Assembly (NCBI GenBank): GCA_900540905.1
Contig: UQHR01000004.1
Span: 1 to 64,000 of the forward strand
Length of the DNA: 64,000 nt
From: an uncultured Collinsella sp.
GTDB taxonomy: Bacteria; Actinomycetota; Coriobacteriia; Coriobacteriales; Coriobacteriaceae
Direction of reading: 5' to 3'
Shown here: piece after piece, positions 51,876 to 61,224 of the stretch
How positions within the stretch are numbered: position 1 is the first letter of the stretch
Layout: each line of letters begins with the position of its first letter
Program-made: the position numbers and the translations under genes
The notes under the pieces: generated by a model
What the model saw: only the letters and a program-made list of their open reading frames with translations
What the model was told of the DNA's origin: nothing
Databases searched by the model: none

Positions 51876-53309
51876 CTAATTCCAAGACTGTTGATGCTCT
51901 TCGTAGGTTTGCGAGAAGTACTCCTCGTCCTGCGTAATGTAGAAATACAGGTCATCGGAGTCGGTCGGCTCAAGCGTGGCCTTGAGTGCCTCGAGCGACG
52001 GAGAGCAGATGGGCGTGGGCGGCAGGCCCTCATGCTTATAGGTGTTATACGGGCTATCGCTCTGCAGGTCGTCGGCGGTAACCTCGCCACCGGTGACATA
52101 CATCATGGTCGCATCGCTGTTGAGATAGCGCAGACCGTCGAGCTTGCCGGCAAGGCGGTTGTAGAAGACCGAGGCCACGTGCGCACGTTGATCGGCGTTG
52201 AGGCCCTCGCGCTCAACGATAGAGGCCAAGTTGACGATGTCGTAGTCGGACATCTCCACACCATAGCGCTCCTTGATCTTGGCTTCGCAGCTCGCAAAGT
52301 CAAGCGACTTGTACTCGGTCTTAAACTGATCGAGCATAGCGCGAATCACGTCATCGACCGTCGGCGAATCGCCCAACGAATAAGTCTTGGGGAACAAGAA
52401 ACCCTCAAGCGAGTCGTTGGCGGCGCCCTTAAGGAAGCTATAGTCGTCCACGTAGTTGGAGGCCTTAGCCTGGTTGAGGAAGTCTTCCTTAGAGATGCCA
52501 TCGTAGGCCTGGGCCACACGGTCGGCGACTTGATCGACCGTCAGGCCCTCAGGGATAGTTAGCGCATTGGAGCCCGCGTTGGGACCTTCCATGAGCTGCT
52601 GAACAACCTTGGTCGCATCCATGAGTGTGGTGAACAAATAGGTACCAGGCTTGAGCGACATATCGGCGTTGAGCTTTTTCACCGCCGCATAGTAATCCTT
52701 GGGATTCTCGACGATATGGTTCTCGGAGAGAATCGAGGCGATCGTATCGCCCGAAGCACCGTCGGGAATGGTTACCGTAACCTGCTGACCAGCCGTGACC
52801 TTCGTATCCTCACCGGCAAAGAAGCCCTTGACGGCCGGCACGACAAAGAAAACGATCGCGACAAGCGCAAGCACCGCCACCACAACGCCGATGATCATGG
52901 GAACCGGAGAGCTCTTCTTTTGAGCACCGCGACGAGTATGCGTGTTGTAGCTCGAGCGGGTCGCCGGAGCAACGCCATGCGAACCGCGGGCGTGATGAGA
53001 ATGCGATTGGGGGGCCTGCGTTCGCTGGGTAGGTGCCTGCTGCTTAAAGCGGGTACCGCCTGCAGGCTGGGCCGTACGAGCAGTGAGCTGCTGAGCCGCG
53101 TGAGAAGCCGGATGCTGAACCGAACGAGCAGAAGGCTGCTGACCCGTCCGTTGAACAGGTTGCGCCGAACGAGAGAAGGACTGCACCGGGCGCGCGGCAG
53201 GCTGAGCTGCGCGCTGCGTCGGCTGTGCCGGACGCTGGCCAGGCTGGGCAGGGCGCGACGCCGGCTGACGTGTACGATTCGGCTGGCGCGGATCGGAAGC
53301 ACTAGGCAT
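51876..53309 (-). CDS. mltG: Endolytic murein transglycosylase MltG
   Basis: MltG cuts nascent glycan strands at the membrane. The 477-residue protein starts with about 130 cytoplasmic residues made of Q, P, R and A repeats (RPAQPGQRPAQPTQRAAQP), then a membrane helix (MIIGVVVAVLALVAIVFFVV), a LysM-like segment (VTIPDGASGDTIASIL), and the YceG catalytic domain with LASIVEREGLN, where the glutamate is catalytic, and ending PTPICSPSLEALKATLEP. The repeated tail is absent in most MltG proteins. ATG 53309 follows aggaggt and overlaps ruvX by 8 nt. Confidence 0.94.
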   Translation of the reverse strand: MPSASDPRQPNRTRQPASRPAQPGQRPAQPTQRAAQPAARPVQSFSRSAQPVQRTGQQPSARSVQHPASHAAQQLTARTAQPAGGTRFKQQAPTQRTQAPQSHSHHARGSHGVAPATRSSYNTHTRRGAQKKSSPVPMIIGVVVAVLALVAIVFFVVPAVKGFFAGEDTKVTAGQQVTVTIPDGASGDTIASILSENHIVENPKDYYAAVKKLNADMSLKPGTYLFTTLMDATKVVQQLMEGPNAGSNALTIPEGLTVDQVADRVAQAYDGISKEDFLNQAKASNYVDDYSFLKGAANDSLEGFLFPKTYSLGDSPTVDDVIRAMLDQFKTEYKSLDFASCEAKIKERYGVEMSDYDIVNLASIVEREGLNADQRAHVASVFYNRLAGKLDGLRYLNSDATMMYVTGGEVTADDLQSDSPYNTYKHEGLPPTPICSPSLEALKATLEPTDSDDLYFYITQDEEYFSQTYEEHQQSWN

Positions 53310-53730
53310 GCGAAACCTCCTCGTTTTTACGATCGAGCCACGTCTGCAAAAAAAGGCTGGCGGCAATCATGTCGATCTTGCCCCTCATCTGCTTTTCGTT
53401 GAGGCCCTGCTCGCGCAGGATACGCTTGGCCTCTTGCGAGGACAGACGCTCGTCCTCAAACTCCAGCGGAAGATCGAGCTCGTCGGCAATCTTTTGCGCC
53501 ACGGCGGCAACGCGCTCGGCTTGGGGGCCGGGCTCACCGGCCATGGTCAGGGGACCTCCGCTTACCAGGATGTCGGGCTCATAGTCTTCGACCAGGTAGC
53601 GGAACGTCTTGGCCATACCGGTGACCTCGGCGGCCGGGAGCACCTTGACGGGCATCGCCATCTTGCCATCACGGCTCGAGACGGCGATGCCAATCCTGGT
53701 CTCCCCTATGTCCAGCGCAAGCGCGACCAC
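53302..53730 (-). CDS. ruvX: Holliday junction resolvase-like RuvX (YqgF)
   Basis: The 142-residue RNase H-fold protein begins ALALDIGETRIGIAVSS and has DERLSSQEAKRIL near 95, with the catalytic acidic residues typical of YqgF, a nuclease thought to act in 16S rRNA maturation. The start is GTG 53730; the product runs alaS-ruvX-mltG as in many Actinobacteria and Firmicutes. Confidence 0.93.
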   Translation of the reverse strand: MVALALDIGETRIGIAVSSRDGKMAMPVKVLPAAEVTGMAKTFRYLVEDYEPDILVSGGPLTMAGEPGPQAERVAAVAQKIADELDLPLEFEDERLSSQEAKRILREQGLNEKQMRGKIDMIAASLFLQTWLDRKNEEVSHA

Positions 53731-53747
53731 AGTGACTTCTTAGATTC

Positions 53748-56405
53748 TTAGGCGCCGAGCGCGGTCTTGGCGGCCGCGAGGGCATCGGCGATGCCGGCAG
53801 CATTCTTGCCACCGGCCTGGGCCATGTTGGGACGGCCACCACCGCGACCGTCGACCAGACCCGCGATCTGCTTGATCACATTACCGGCGTGGAACCCGGC
53901 CTTCACGGCGTCATCGGAGCCGGCAGCGAGCAGGGCCGGAGTGCCCTTCTCAGTCACGCTGGCGACGACACAAGCGACAGGGCCGGCGACCTTCTGGTGC
54001 ACGGTATCCCATACGTTGCGCAGGTCGGCAGCCTCAAGGCCCTGGAGCTCAGCAACGACGAGCTCGTAGCCACCGAGCTCGACAGCACCCTCGATGGCGC
54101 TGGAAATGGCGTCGGAGGAACCACCGGTCAGAGCCTTTTTGAGCTTGTTGGACGTCTCGCGCAGCTCGACCTGCAGGTTCTCCACACGGGCGGGAACCTC
54201 GTCGACGCGGCACTTGAGCGCAGCAGCGGCGGCGTCAACGAGTGCCAGGCGGTCGGCCATATAGTCGAGAGCACCCTTAGAGGTCACGGCCTCGATACGG
54301 CGGACGTTCGAGCCCGTAGAGGACTCGGAAATAATCTTGAACAGGCCGATCTCGGCGGTGTTGGCAGCGTGCGTGCCACCGCAGAGCTCGCGAGAGAACG
54401 GCTGGTCCTCGGCGCCCACGGAGACGACGCGGACGACATCGCCGTACTTCTCTCCAAACAGAGCAACAGCGCCGGCAGCCTTAGCCTCGTCGATGCCCAT
54501 AACACGGGTCACGACCGGCTTGGAGGCGAAGATCTGCTGGTTGACCAAGTCCTCGACAGCCTTGAGCTGCTCGGAGGAAAGGGCCTCGAAGTGCGTAAAG
54601 TCAAAGCGCAGGTGCTCGGGCGTCACCAGCGAGCCGGCCTGGGAGACGTGCTCGCCCAGGACCTGCTTAAGGGCAGCGTCGAGCAGGTGCGTGGCGGTGT
54701 GGTTGCGGCGCAGGAAGCCACGGCGCTCGGCGTCGAGAGCGGCGGTCACAGCGGCACCGACAGTCAGCGTGCCATCGGCAACGTGCGCGACGTGGGCATA
54801 CAGGCCGTTGTGGTTCTTGGTGTCGGCAACGGTCAGAACAACGCCCTCAGCGGAAAGCTTGCCCGCATCGCCCTGCTGACCACCCATCTCGGCATAGAAC
54901 GGGGTGCGGTCGAGCACGACCTCGACATCCTCGCCCGCGGCTGCGGACTCGACGGACTCGCCGTTGCGCACGATGGCGACAACCTTGGCGCCCTCGATCA
55001 CATCGTTGTCATAGCCGTCGAACTCGGTCGCTGCGACCTTGTCGGAAAGCTCGACCCACACGTCGTTGAAGCTACCCCAGGCGTCGCCCTTGGCGTTAGC
55101 GCGGGCGCGGGCCTTCTGGTCCTCCATGCAGGCAGTGAAGCCGTCCATGTCGACGTCGTGGCCAGCGGTGCCGGCGATCTCGACGGTCAGATCGATGGGG
55201 AAACCAAAGGTGTCGTGCAGCTTAAAGGCGACATCGCCCGGAAGCACAGCGCCCTCGGCAAGCGCTGCCAGGGCCTCGTCCAGGTACACGCGGCCGTTGT
55301 CGAGCGTCGTGGAGAAGCGCTCCTCCTCGGAGGCAACGATACCCTTGACGAGCGCGACGTTCTTGAGCAACTCGGGATAGGCCTCGCCCATTTGAGCGTT
55401 GACCTCGTCGATGAACTTGGTCAGGAAGGCGCCCTCGATGCCCAGCAGGCGACCGTGGAACACGGCACGGCGGAGCAGACGGCGAAGGACGTACTCGCGA
55501 CCCTCGTTGCCGGGAAGGATGCCGTCCGAGATCATAAAGTCGACAGCACGGGAGTGGTCGGCGATGATGCGCAGGGAGCGGCTGGCGCCGGAGTAATCGT
55601 CGGCGTCATAGGTCTTACCGCTGATCTCCTCACCGAGCTTGATGAGGTGCTGCATCAGATCGCCGTCGTAGTTAGCAGTCTTGTGCTGCATGATAGCGGC
55701 CATGCGCTCCAGGCCCATGCCCGTATCGAGGTTGCGGTGCGGCAGCTCCGGCATGGAGCCGTCCTCCTGGCGGTCGTACTGGGTAAACACGAGGTTCCAG
55801 AACTCAAGGAAGCGGTCGCAGTCGCAGCCAGGCTTGCAGTCGGGGCTGCCGCAGCCGACCTCCTCGCCCATGTCAAAGTAGATCTCGGAGCACGGACCGC
55901 AGGGACCGGTGGGGCCAGCGGCCCAGAAGTTGTCGTCCTCTCCCAGGCGGGAGATGTGGTCCTCGGCAACGCCCAGAGAACGCCACACGTCGTGGGTCTC
56001 GTCGTCCTCGGTAAAGACGGTAAAGTACAGGCGGTCGAGCGGCAGCTTAAACTCCTTGGTGATGAGCTCAAAGGCCCAAGCGCAAGCCTGCTCCTTGGAG
56101 ACGCCGCCAAAAGAGAAATCGCCAAGCATCTCGAAGAACGACAGGTGACGGCCGTCCTCGCCGATGCAATCGATGTCATTGGTGCGGACGCACTTCTGGC
56201 AGGAGATCGCGCCGATCTCCTTCATGGTCTTCTTGCCCTGGTAGTACTCCTTAAACTGGTTCATGCCGGCGTTGGCAAGCAGCAGAGAAGGATCGTCGGG
56301 GACGAGGGACGAAGAAGGATAGAGCTTAAGACCGCGCTCCTCAAAGAAGTTGAGGAACTTAGAGCGAATCTCGGCCGTAGTCATTGACGGGTAGTCAGCA
56401 CTCAT
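53748..56405 (-). CDS. alaS: Alanyl-tRNA synthetase
   Basis: The 885-residue class II synthetase charges tRNA-Ala. It has the N-terminal aminoacylation domain (RSKFLNFFEERGLKLYPSSS, LLANAGMNQFKEYYQG), the editing domain with RRNHTATHLLDAAL and CGGTHAANTAEIG, and the C-Ala domain ending in GGGRPNMAQAGGK. ATG 56405 follows accgaggag. It is the first gene of alaS-ruvX-mltG-yqeG-aroK-aroB and has its own promoter, since a terminator precedes it at 56477-56507. Confidence 0.97.
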   Translation of the reverse strand: MSADYPSMTTAEIRSKFLNFFEERGLKLYPSSSLVPDDPSLLLANAGMNQFKEYYQGKKTMKEIGAISCQKCVRTNDIDCIGEDGRHLSFFEMLGDFSFGGVSKEQACAWAFELITKEFKLPLDRLYFTVFTEDDETHDVWRSLGVAEDHISRLGEDDNFWAAGPTGPCGPCSEIYFDMGEEVGCGSPDCKPGCDCDRFLEFWNLVFTQYDRQEDGSMPELPHRNLDTGMGLERMAAIMQHKTANYDGDLMQHLIKLGEEISGKTYDADDYSGASRSLRIIADHSRAVDFMISDGILPGNEGREYVLRRLLRRAVFHGRLLGIEGAFLTKFIDEVNAQMGEAYPELLKNVALVKGIVASEEERFSTTLDNGRVYLDEALAALAEGAVLPGDVAFKLHDTFGFPIDLTVEIAGTAGHDVDMDGFTACMEDQKARARANAKGDAWGSFNDVWVELSDKVAATEFDGYDNDVIEGAKVVAIVRNGESVESAAAGEDVEVVLDRTPFYAEMGGQQGDAGKLSAEGVVLTVADTKNHNGLYAHVAHVADGTLTVGAAVTAALDAERRGFLRRNHTATHLLDAALKQVLGEHVSQAGSLVTPEHLRFDFTHFEALSSEQLKAVEDLVNQQIFASKPVVTRVMGIDEAKAAGAVALFGEKYGDVVRVVSVGAEDQPFSRELCGGTHAANTAEIGLFKIISESSTGSNVRRIEAVTSKGALDYMADRLALVDAAAAALKCRVDEVPARVENLQVELRETSNKLKKALTGGSSDAISSAIEGAVELGGYELVVAELQGLEAADLRNVWDTVHQKVAGPVACVVASVTEKGTPALLAAGSDDAVKAGFHAGNVIKQIAGLVDGRGGGRPNMAQAGGKNAAGIADALAAAKTALGA

Positions 56406-56476
56406 AGAGGGAATCTCCTCGGTTTCACATCGAAACAGTTCAAACGTAACGATATTACCATCCAACCGCCCCCGTG

Positions 56477-56507
56477 CAAAAAAGAGGGCCGGCACAATGC
56501 CGGCCCT
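56477..56507 (-). terminator. Terminator of the AI-2E protein gene
   Basis: On the minus strand gggccggc pairs with gccggccc around attgt, followed by tcttttttg. Confidence 0.9.
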
Positions 56508-56557
56508 TCAGCGAAATTGCATGTTAGCGCGTATGAATGTTAACCCGAATTACCCCG

Positions 56558-57967
56558 CTAGTTGTCGTCATCGTCCATGGAGCCGTCGATGCCGGTTTTG
56601 GTGTCGTCGTCCGAGTTGGAGTCATCGTCCTTGGCGAAGGGGTTCTTGAAGAAGCCCGTGGCATCGGGCTGCAGGCTCGAGAGTTTAATCCAGGGATTAT
56701 CGAGCTCGGGCTTGGGCATGGCCTTGGCCTCGGGCACAGTCTCGTTGCCGATGAGCTCGGACTCGTAGATGAAGGTATCGTCGCCGAGCGCGTCGTAGGC
56801 GGCGACCGGGTTGCCCTCGGCATCGCGATACGGCGTGCCCTTAAACACGGCGCCGTCGTATGCCACAAGCTGGCGACCGGTCTCATTCTCGAAGTAGTAC
56901 ACGAAGATACCCTTGAGAGCCGCACAAAGCGGGATGGCAATAATCATGCCGATGGGGCCCATGAGTGCCGAGCCAACAACGAGCGCCGTAAGGCTCATGA
57001 TGGGATGCACCTGCACTGAGCTCTGCATGACCTTAGGCGAAATCACATTGTCGGTGACATTTTGTGCGACCATCGTCACGATGAGCGTCCATAACGCCAA
57101 CATGGGACTGAACATGAAACCGAGCACTGTGGCGATTGCTGCGCTCACCCAGGGACCGACGACCGGAACCAAATGCATGATGCCGGTAAAGATAGCCATG
57201 AGCGCCGCATACGGATGACCGATGATCAAAAAACCGATAAAGGCGAGGAAACCACCGCAGATGGACGTCACGACCATACCGCGCATGTAGCCGCCGACAG
57301 AGCGAGAAAGGATGGCGACCATAAAGCGGTACGAGGTCTCCTTCTCCTGACCGATGATGGTGCAAATCTCGTGGTGCATGCGAGGGTAGTCGCAGGCCAT
57401 CCAGTACGCAAGCACCAGACCAAGGAAGATCACGAACAACTGCGAGGCCGTATTGGTGATGAGCGGGAACACACCGCGGCCAAGCTCGGCAGCAATCTGA
57501 GACACATACTTCGATGCCACGGCAACCAGCGACGAAAGATTATCGTCCAGATACTCCTTGAGCGGCGTGTTGTTGAGCGTCTTGGCATGCGAGATCATCT
57601 CATTGAGATCGCCACCCGCAACACGAAGCTGCTCGGGCAGGCGGCTCAGGACTTCCATGATCTGACCAAAGAGAATCGGCGACAAGATGCAAACGACACC
57701 GACGAGCACGGCAACAACAACAATAAGCGCGATAAGCGAACCGATGCCGCGATTCACGCCATGGTGCTCGAGCCAGTTGGTGATCGGGGACATCACAAAG
57801 GCAATGATGGAACCAACAGCGAGAAACTCGATAACCGGCGCCAGGATGCCCATAAGGTTAAAGATGACAGCGGCGATGACAATGCAGCCGACAACAGCCC
57901 AAATGCGAAGCGTCAGAATGCGGGTGTCGCGCAGCACGCGATCGGTTTGTTGGGGGTGTTCACTCAT
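56558..57967 (-). CDS. AI-2E family transporter-like membrane protein
   Basis: The 469-residue protein has about eight membrane helices with PerM/AI-2E signatures (VIEFLAVGSIIAFVMSPITN, GIMHLVPVVGPWVSAAIAT, DNVISPKVMQSSVQVHPIM). The family includes permeases of unsettled substrate, from autoinducer-2 export in E. coli to ion antiport. The cytoplasmic C-terminus of about 110 residues is highly acidic, ending in a run of D and N (DDDSNSDDDTK, SMDDDDN). The start overlaps the sigma factor stop by 4 nt, so its expression is tied to that operon. Confidence 0.9.
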   Translation of the reverse strand: MSEHPQQTDRVLRDTRILTLRIWAVVGCIVIAAVIFNLMGILAPVIEFLAVGSIIAFVMSPITNWLEHHGVNRGIGSLIALIVVVAVLVGVVCILSPILFGQIMEVLSRLPEQLRVAGGDLNEMISHAKTLNNTPLKEYLDDNLSSLVAVASKYVSQIAAELGRGVFPLITNTASQLFVIFLGLVLAYWMACDYPRMHHEICTIIGQEKETSYRFMVAILSRSVGGYMRGMVVTSICGGFLAFIGFLIIGHPYAALMAIFTGIMHLVPVVGPWVSAAIATVLGFMFSPMLALWTLIVTMVAQNVTDNVISPKVMQSSVQVHPIMSLTALVVGSALMGPIGMIIAIPLCAALKGIFVYYFENETGRQLVAYDGAVFKGTPYRDAEGNPVAAYDALGDDTFIYESELIGNETVPEAKAMPKPELDNPWIKLSSLQPDATGFFKNPFAKDDDSNSDDDTKTGIDGSMDDDDN

Positions 57968-58755
57968 GAACGAATCATCACTCCGTCGGGGTCGATCTTG
58001 TCCTGAATCTTCTTAAGCGTGCGGCGCAGCAGACGCGAAACCTGCACCTGAGAAATACCCAGCTTCTTGGCGATCTCGATCTGGGTCATGCCCTTCACAA
58101 AGCGCAGCTCGATCACCTCGCGCTCGCGCGGCGAGAAATCACGGATGGCTTCCTCGATCACTAGGCGGTCATCGGTAAAGTCGAGCTCGTTGTCGTCGTC
58201 GGCGTAACGGTCGAGAATCGAAGGGGCATCGTCGGAATCGGACGCACCAGGAGCCTCGATGGGCACCGAGGTATAGGCCGAAGACGATTCCATAGCCTCG
58301 AGGACCTCATCGACAGTCACATCTAGATACTCAGCGATCTCCTCAACCTTGGGCGAACGCTGCAGCTCGTTGGTAAGTTTGTCAGTAGCCTGGTTGACCT
58401 TGGCCGAGAGCTCCTGCAGACGGCGCGGCACGCGCACACTCCAGCCCTTGTCACGGAAATGGCGTTTGATCTCGCCCAAGATAGTGGGTGTCGCAAACGT
58501 CGTGAACTCGAGTCCGCGCTCGGGGTCAAAGCGGTCGATAGCCTTGAGCAGGCCCAAATAGCCAACCTGCATCAGATCATCGAGCGGCTCGCCGCGGTTC
58601 TTAAATTTGTTGGCAAGAAACCTTACCAGGTTCATATGGGACATGACGAGCTGCTCACGGGCGTCCGGATCACCGGTCTCCTTGTAACGACGAAACAGCT
58701 CGCGGGTTTTCTCCTTGTCCCAAGCGGTCTTGCCGCTCCGGGAACGTTCGGTCAT
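57964..58755 (-). CDS. SigB/SigF-type RNA polymerase sigma factor
   Basis: The 263-residue protein has region 2 (MNLVRFLANKFKNRGEPLDD, LMQVGYLGLLKAIDRFDPE), region 3 (VRVPRRLQELSAKVNQ) and region 4 with a helix-turn-helix (MTQIEIAKKLGISQVQVSR). The pattern is that of the SigB/SigF/SigG group, i.e. general stress or developmental sigmas. It follows an RsbW-like gene with one base between them, and no RsbV antagonist is encoded nearby. Confidence 0.94.
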   Translation of the reverse strand: MTERSRSGKTAWDKEKTRELFRRYKETGDPDAREQLVMSHMNLVRFLANKFKNRGEPLDDLMQVGYLGLLKAIDRFDPERGLEFTTFATPTILGEIKRHFRDKGWSVRVPRRLQELSAKVNQATDKLTNELQRSPKVEEIAEYLDVTVDEVLEAMESSSAYTSVPIEAPGASDSDDAPSILDRYADDDNELDFTDDRLVIEEAIRDFSPREREVIELRFVKGMTQIEIAKKLGISQVQVSRLLRRTLKKIQDKIDPDGVMIRS

Positions 58756-58756
58756 A

Positions 58757-59134
58757 TTAGATATCCGCCTTGAGGTCGAGGGAAAGCGTCAGGGGCGCCG
58801 TAGTCTTTTCGTAGGAGTCGCACACGCTCGCGAGGATGAGCTCGGCATACACCGCAGCCTGGTCGTCTTCATCGACCGTAGCCTGGTCGCCAAAGGTAAT
58901 AGTCATGCCAACGTGGGTCTCATCGACATCGAATTTGATGGTGATGTCATCGCAGTCGACCGCGGTGCAACCAAAGATGAAAGCCTCCTCAGCAGCCATG
59001 CGGATGTCCTCGATGCGATCGACAGACATAGAGCACAGGGCACCAACGTTGGCTGCCGTCATGCGCACAAGGCGAGCGAGACGCGGGTCACCGGCAACGG
59101 TCAGCGTGATAGGGCAGGTTGCTTCGCTACTCAT
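58757..59134 (-). CDS. RsbW-like anti-sigma factor, divergent
   Basis: The 125-residue protein lies directly upstream of the sigma gene as RsbW does. It has the segment RIEDIRMAAEEAFIFG at the position of the kinase N-box, but the asparagine expected after the glutamate (E-xxx-N) is replaced, and the D-x-G-x-G ATP-binding loop is not seen; the C-terminal half is short. It may bind the sigma factor without being a serine kinase. The start ATG 59134 overlaps the preceding gene by 8 nt. Confidence 0.7.
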   Translation of the reverse strand: MSSEATCPITLTVAGDPRLARLVRMTAANVGALCSMSVDRIEDIRMAAEEAFIFGCTAVDCDDITIKFDVDETHVGMTITFGDQATVDEDDQAAVYAELILASVCDSYEKTTAPLTLSLDLKADI

Positions 59135-59714
59135 CGCAGGACTCCTCAGAGGTCTCGGCGGGCGTATAGGTGTAATACTGAGCCGGCTTGGATACAGACT
59201 TCTGACCATCATCGTCGCCCGCGGCGGCCTCGTCCTCGCCAATCAAGACGCGCTCGGTCGGCTGCTCGGCTTCTTCGGCGGCAGCGGAAAGCTTGCGCTC
59301 GGCTTCAGCTGCAGGAGCCTTCACCTTATTGAAGAGCTTCTGCACAGCACCGGCGGCAGAGTCGGTCACGCTCGACACAGCATTGCTGGCCTCGGCCATG
59401 CTGCCCGTAACCTCGGAAATGTCGCGAACCACGGCTTCGACCTCTACGAGATTGGAGGTAAGGGCATCAACTGCCGTCTTGCTCGACTTAAGCAGCGGCT
59501 CCATCTGGGCAAGCGCCGGCGTAAGCTCATCGACAGCGCCATCGAGCTTCGCCACCACAGGCTGAGCCTCGGCGATGGTGTTGTTGAGGTCGTTCACGAT
59601 CTTATCGAGCGAGTCAACAACATTGCGGGTCTTGCGCAGGGTAAGCGCGAGCTCAGCGATGGCCCACACGCCGGCAACGGCGAGCAGCAGCAGGGCGATT
59701 TGAATGGGACTCAT
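59127..59714 (-). CDS. Membrane-anchored coiled-coil protein (DUF948-like)
   Basis: The 195-residue protein has one N-terminal membrane helix (IQIALLLLAVAGVWAIAELA) followed by a long predicted coiled coil with regular LDKIVNDLNNTIAEAQPVV-like heptads, as in DUF948/YtxG general stress proteins, and a C-terminal acidic tail. The position before the RsbW-like and sigma genes supports a stress-related role. Start ATG 59714 follows gggagg. Confidence 0.85.
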   Translation of the reverse strand: MSPIQIALLLLAVAGVWAIAELALTLRKTRNVVDSLDKIVNDLNNTIAEAQPVVAKLDGAVDELTPALAQMEPLLKSSKTAVDALTSNLVEVEAVVRDISEVTGSMAEASNAVSSVTDSAAGAVQKLFNKVKAPAAEAERKLSAAAEEAEQPTERVLIGEDEAAAGDDDGQKSVSKPAQYYTYTPAETSEESCDE

Positions 59715-59814
59715 ACAAGCCTCCCAAAGGAATCGATATACAGACGGTTTCCATGGTACCCCAAAGGGGACCGAACATGCCATGAGCAGCAACGTGGGAC
59801 AAAATTATCAGCAG

Positions 59815-61164
59815 CTACTTCGGTGCATTCCCACTGCGGTCGCGTTCACTTTGCTCTACGCGCCATTCTTCCCAACCGCGGCCGGCAGGCTGCCAGAACG
59901 CGCCGCGCTCCAGTCCCTCGGGCAAATAGCGCTGATCGACCCAGCCTTCGGGATAATCATGTGGATACTTATACACACCGTATTCATCGCTGCCCGGGCG
60001 ATGGCGATCGCGCAGATAACTCGGCACCTCGCGAAGCCCACTAGAATGGATATCGGCCAGCGCCGCATCGATCGAAGCCTCGCACGCGTTGGATTTTGGC
60101 GCCAAGCACACATAGAGAGCGGCCTGAGCCAGGTTAATGCGGCACTCGGGATAGCCAATGACCTCAGCAGACTTAAACGCGGCATGTGCCACCAAAAGCG
60201 CCTGCGGGTCGGCGTTGCCGACGTCCTCAGAAGCATGAATCATAATGCGACGGGCGATAAACTTAGGATCCTCCCCTGCATCGATCATGCGCGCGAGCCA
60301 ATAGATCGTGGCATCGGGGTCGCTACCGCGCATGGACTTGATGAACGCACTGATAACGTCGTAGTGCATGTCGCCGTTTTTGTCATACGTAAAGCCGCGA
60401 CGCGGGTTGGCGATCTTCACGTCATCCACGGTGATGGGATATCGCTCCCCCGCCGCGGGCGCTGGCGTTCCCTCGGTATCGGGACGCGTGACGGCAATCT
60501 CGCTCGCAAGCTCGAGCGTCGAGAGCGCCGAGCGCGCATCACCCGCGGCCAGCGTGCAAATGGTCTTAACCGTATCCTCATCGGCCGAGAATTTGCCGTT
60601 CAGGCCCTGAGGTGCCTCGAGCGCACGCTCGATAAGCATGGCGATATCCTCGTCCTTTAAATGCTCAAGCTCCACGACGCGACCACGTGAGAGCAGCGCC
60701 GAGTTGACCTCGAAGTACGGATTCTCCGTCGTAGCGCCAATCATAATGACGGTACGGTTCTCAACTGCATGCAGCAGGGCATCCTGCTGCGACTTAGAGA
60801 AGCGGTGAATCTCATCGATGAATAGAATGGTGCGGCGGTCGTAGGTATTCAGGCGCGTCTTGGCCTCATCAATCACGCGGCGCAAGTCCTTCACGGTGCC
60901 CGTCACAGCGCTGACCTCGACAAACTCGCTCTTGGTATGGTTGGCGATAATGTGGGCCAGCGTCGTCTTGCCCGTACCGGCAGGCCCGTACAGAATCACG
61001 CTCGAAAGCACGTCGTGCTCGATCGCGGCACGCAGCCATGAACCCTTACCGACGGCCTTTTGCTGGCCCACGTACTCGTCGAGCGAATTGGGGCGCATGC
61101 GCACCGCAAGCGGCGCATTCTGAAAGGAACGCTCGCGCGTCGAAGCAGAAAAAAGGTCGTCCAT
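59815..61164 (-). CDS. rarA: Replication-associated recombination protein RarA (MgsA)
   Basis: RarA is an AAA+ ATPase related to clamp loaders that acts at stalled forks. The 449-residue protein has MRPNSLDEYVGQQKAVGKGS, Walker A YGPAGTGKTTLAHIIA, Walker B ILFIDEIHRFSKSQQDALL, sensor GATTENPYFEVNSALLSR, and the C-terminal DPDATIYWLARMIDAGEDP and LREVPSYLRD regions that complete the family. The start may be ATG 61164 or ATG 61170. Confidence 0.95.
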   Translation of the reverse strand: MDDLFSASTRERSFQNAPLAVRMRPNSLDEYVGQQKAVGKGSWLRAAIEHDVLSSVILYGPAGTGKTTLAHIIANHTKSEFVEVSAVTGTVKDLRRVIDEAKTRLNTYDRRTILFIDEIHRFSKSQQDALLHAVENRTVIMIGATTENPYFEVNSALLSRGRVVELEHLKDEDIAMLIERALEAPQGLNGKFSADEDTVKTICTLAAGDARSALSTLELASEIAVTRPDTEGTPAPAAGERYPITVDDVKIANPRRGFTYDKNGDMHYDVISAFIKSMRGSDPDATIYWLARMIDAGEDPKFIARRIMIHASEDVGNADPQALLVAHAAFKSAEVIGYPECRINLAQAALYVCLAPKSNACEASIDAALADIHSSGLREVPSYLRDRHRPGSDEYGVYKYPHDYPEGWVDQRYLPEGLERGAFWQPAGRGWEEWRVEQSERDRSGNAPK

Positions 61165-61224
61165 AGCCATCCCGTGTATCAATCAAAAACGTTTTCCACT
61201 AACAGTATACCGAATTAATACGAA

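Noticed and set aside
53889..56387. Long open frame on the plus strand opposite alaS
   Set aside because: It mirrors the high GC codon bias of alaS, has no domain pattern and no ribosome binding site.
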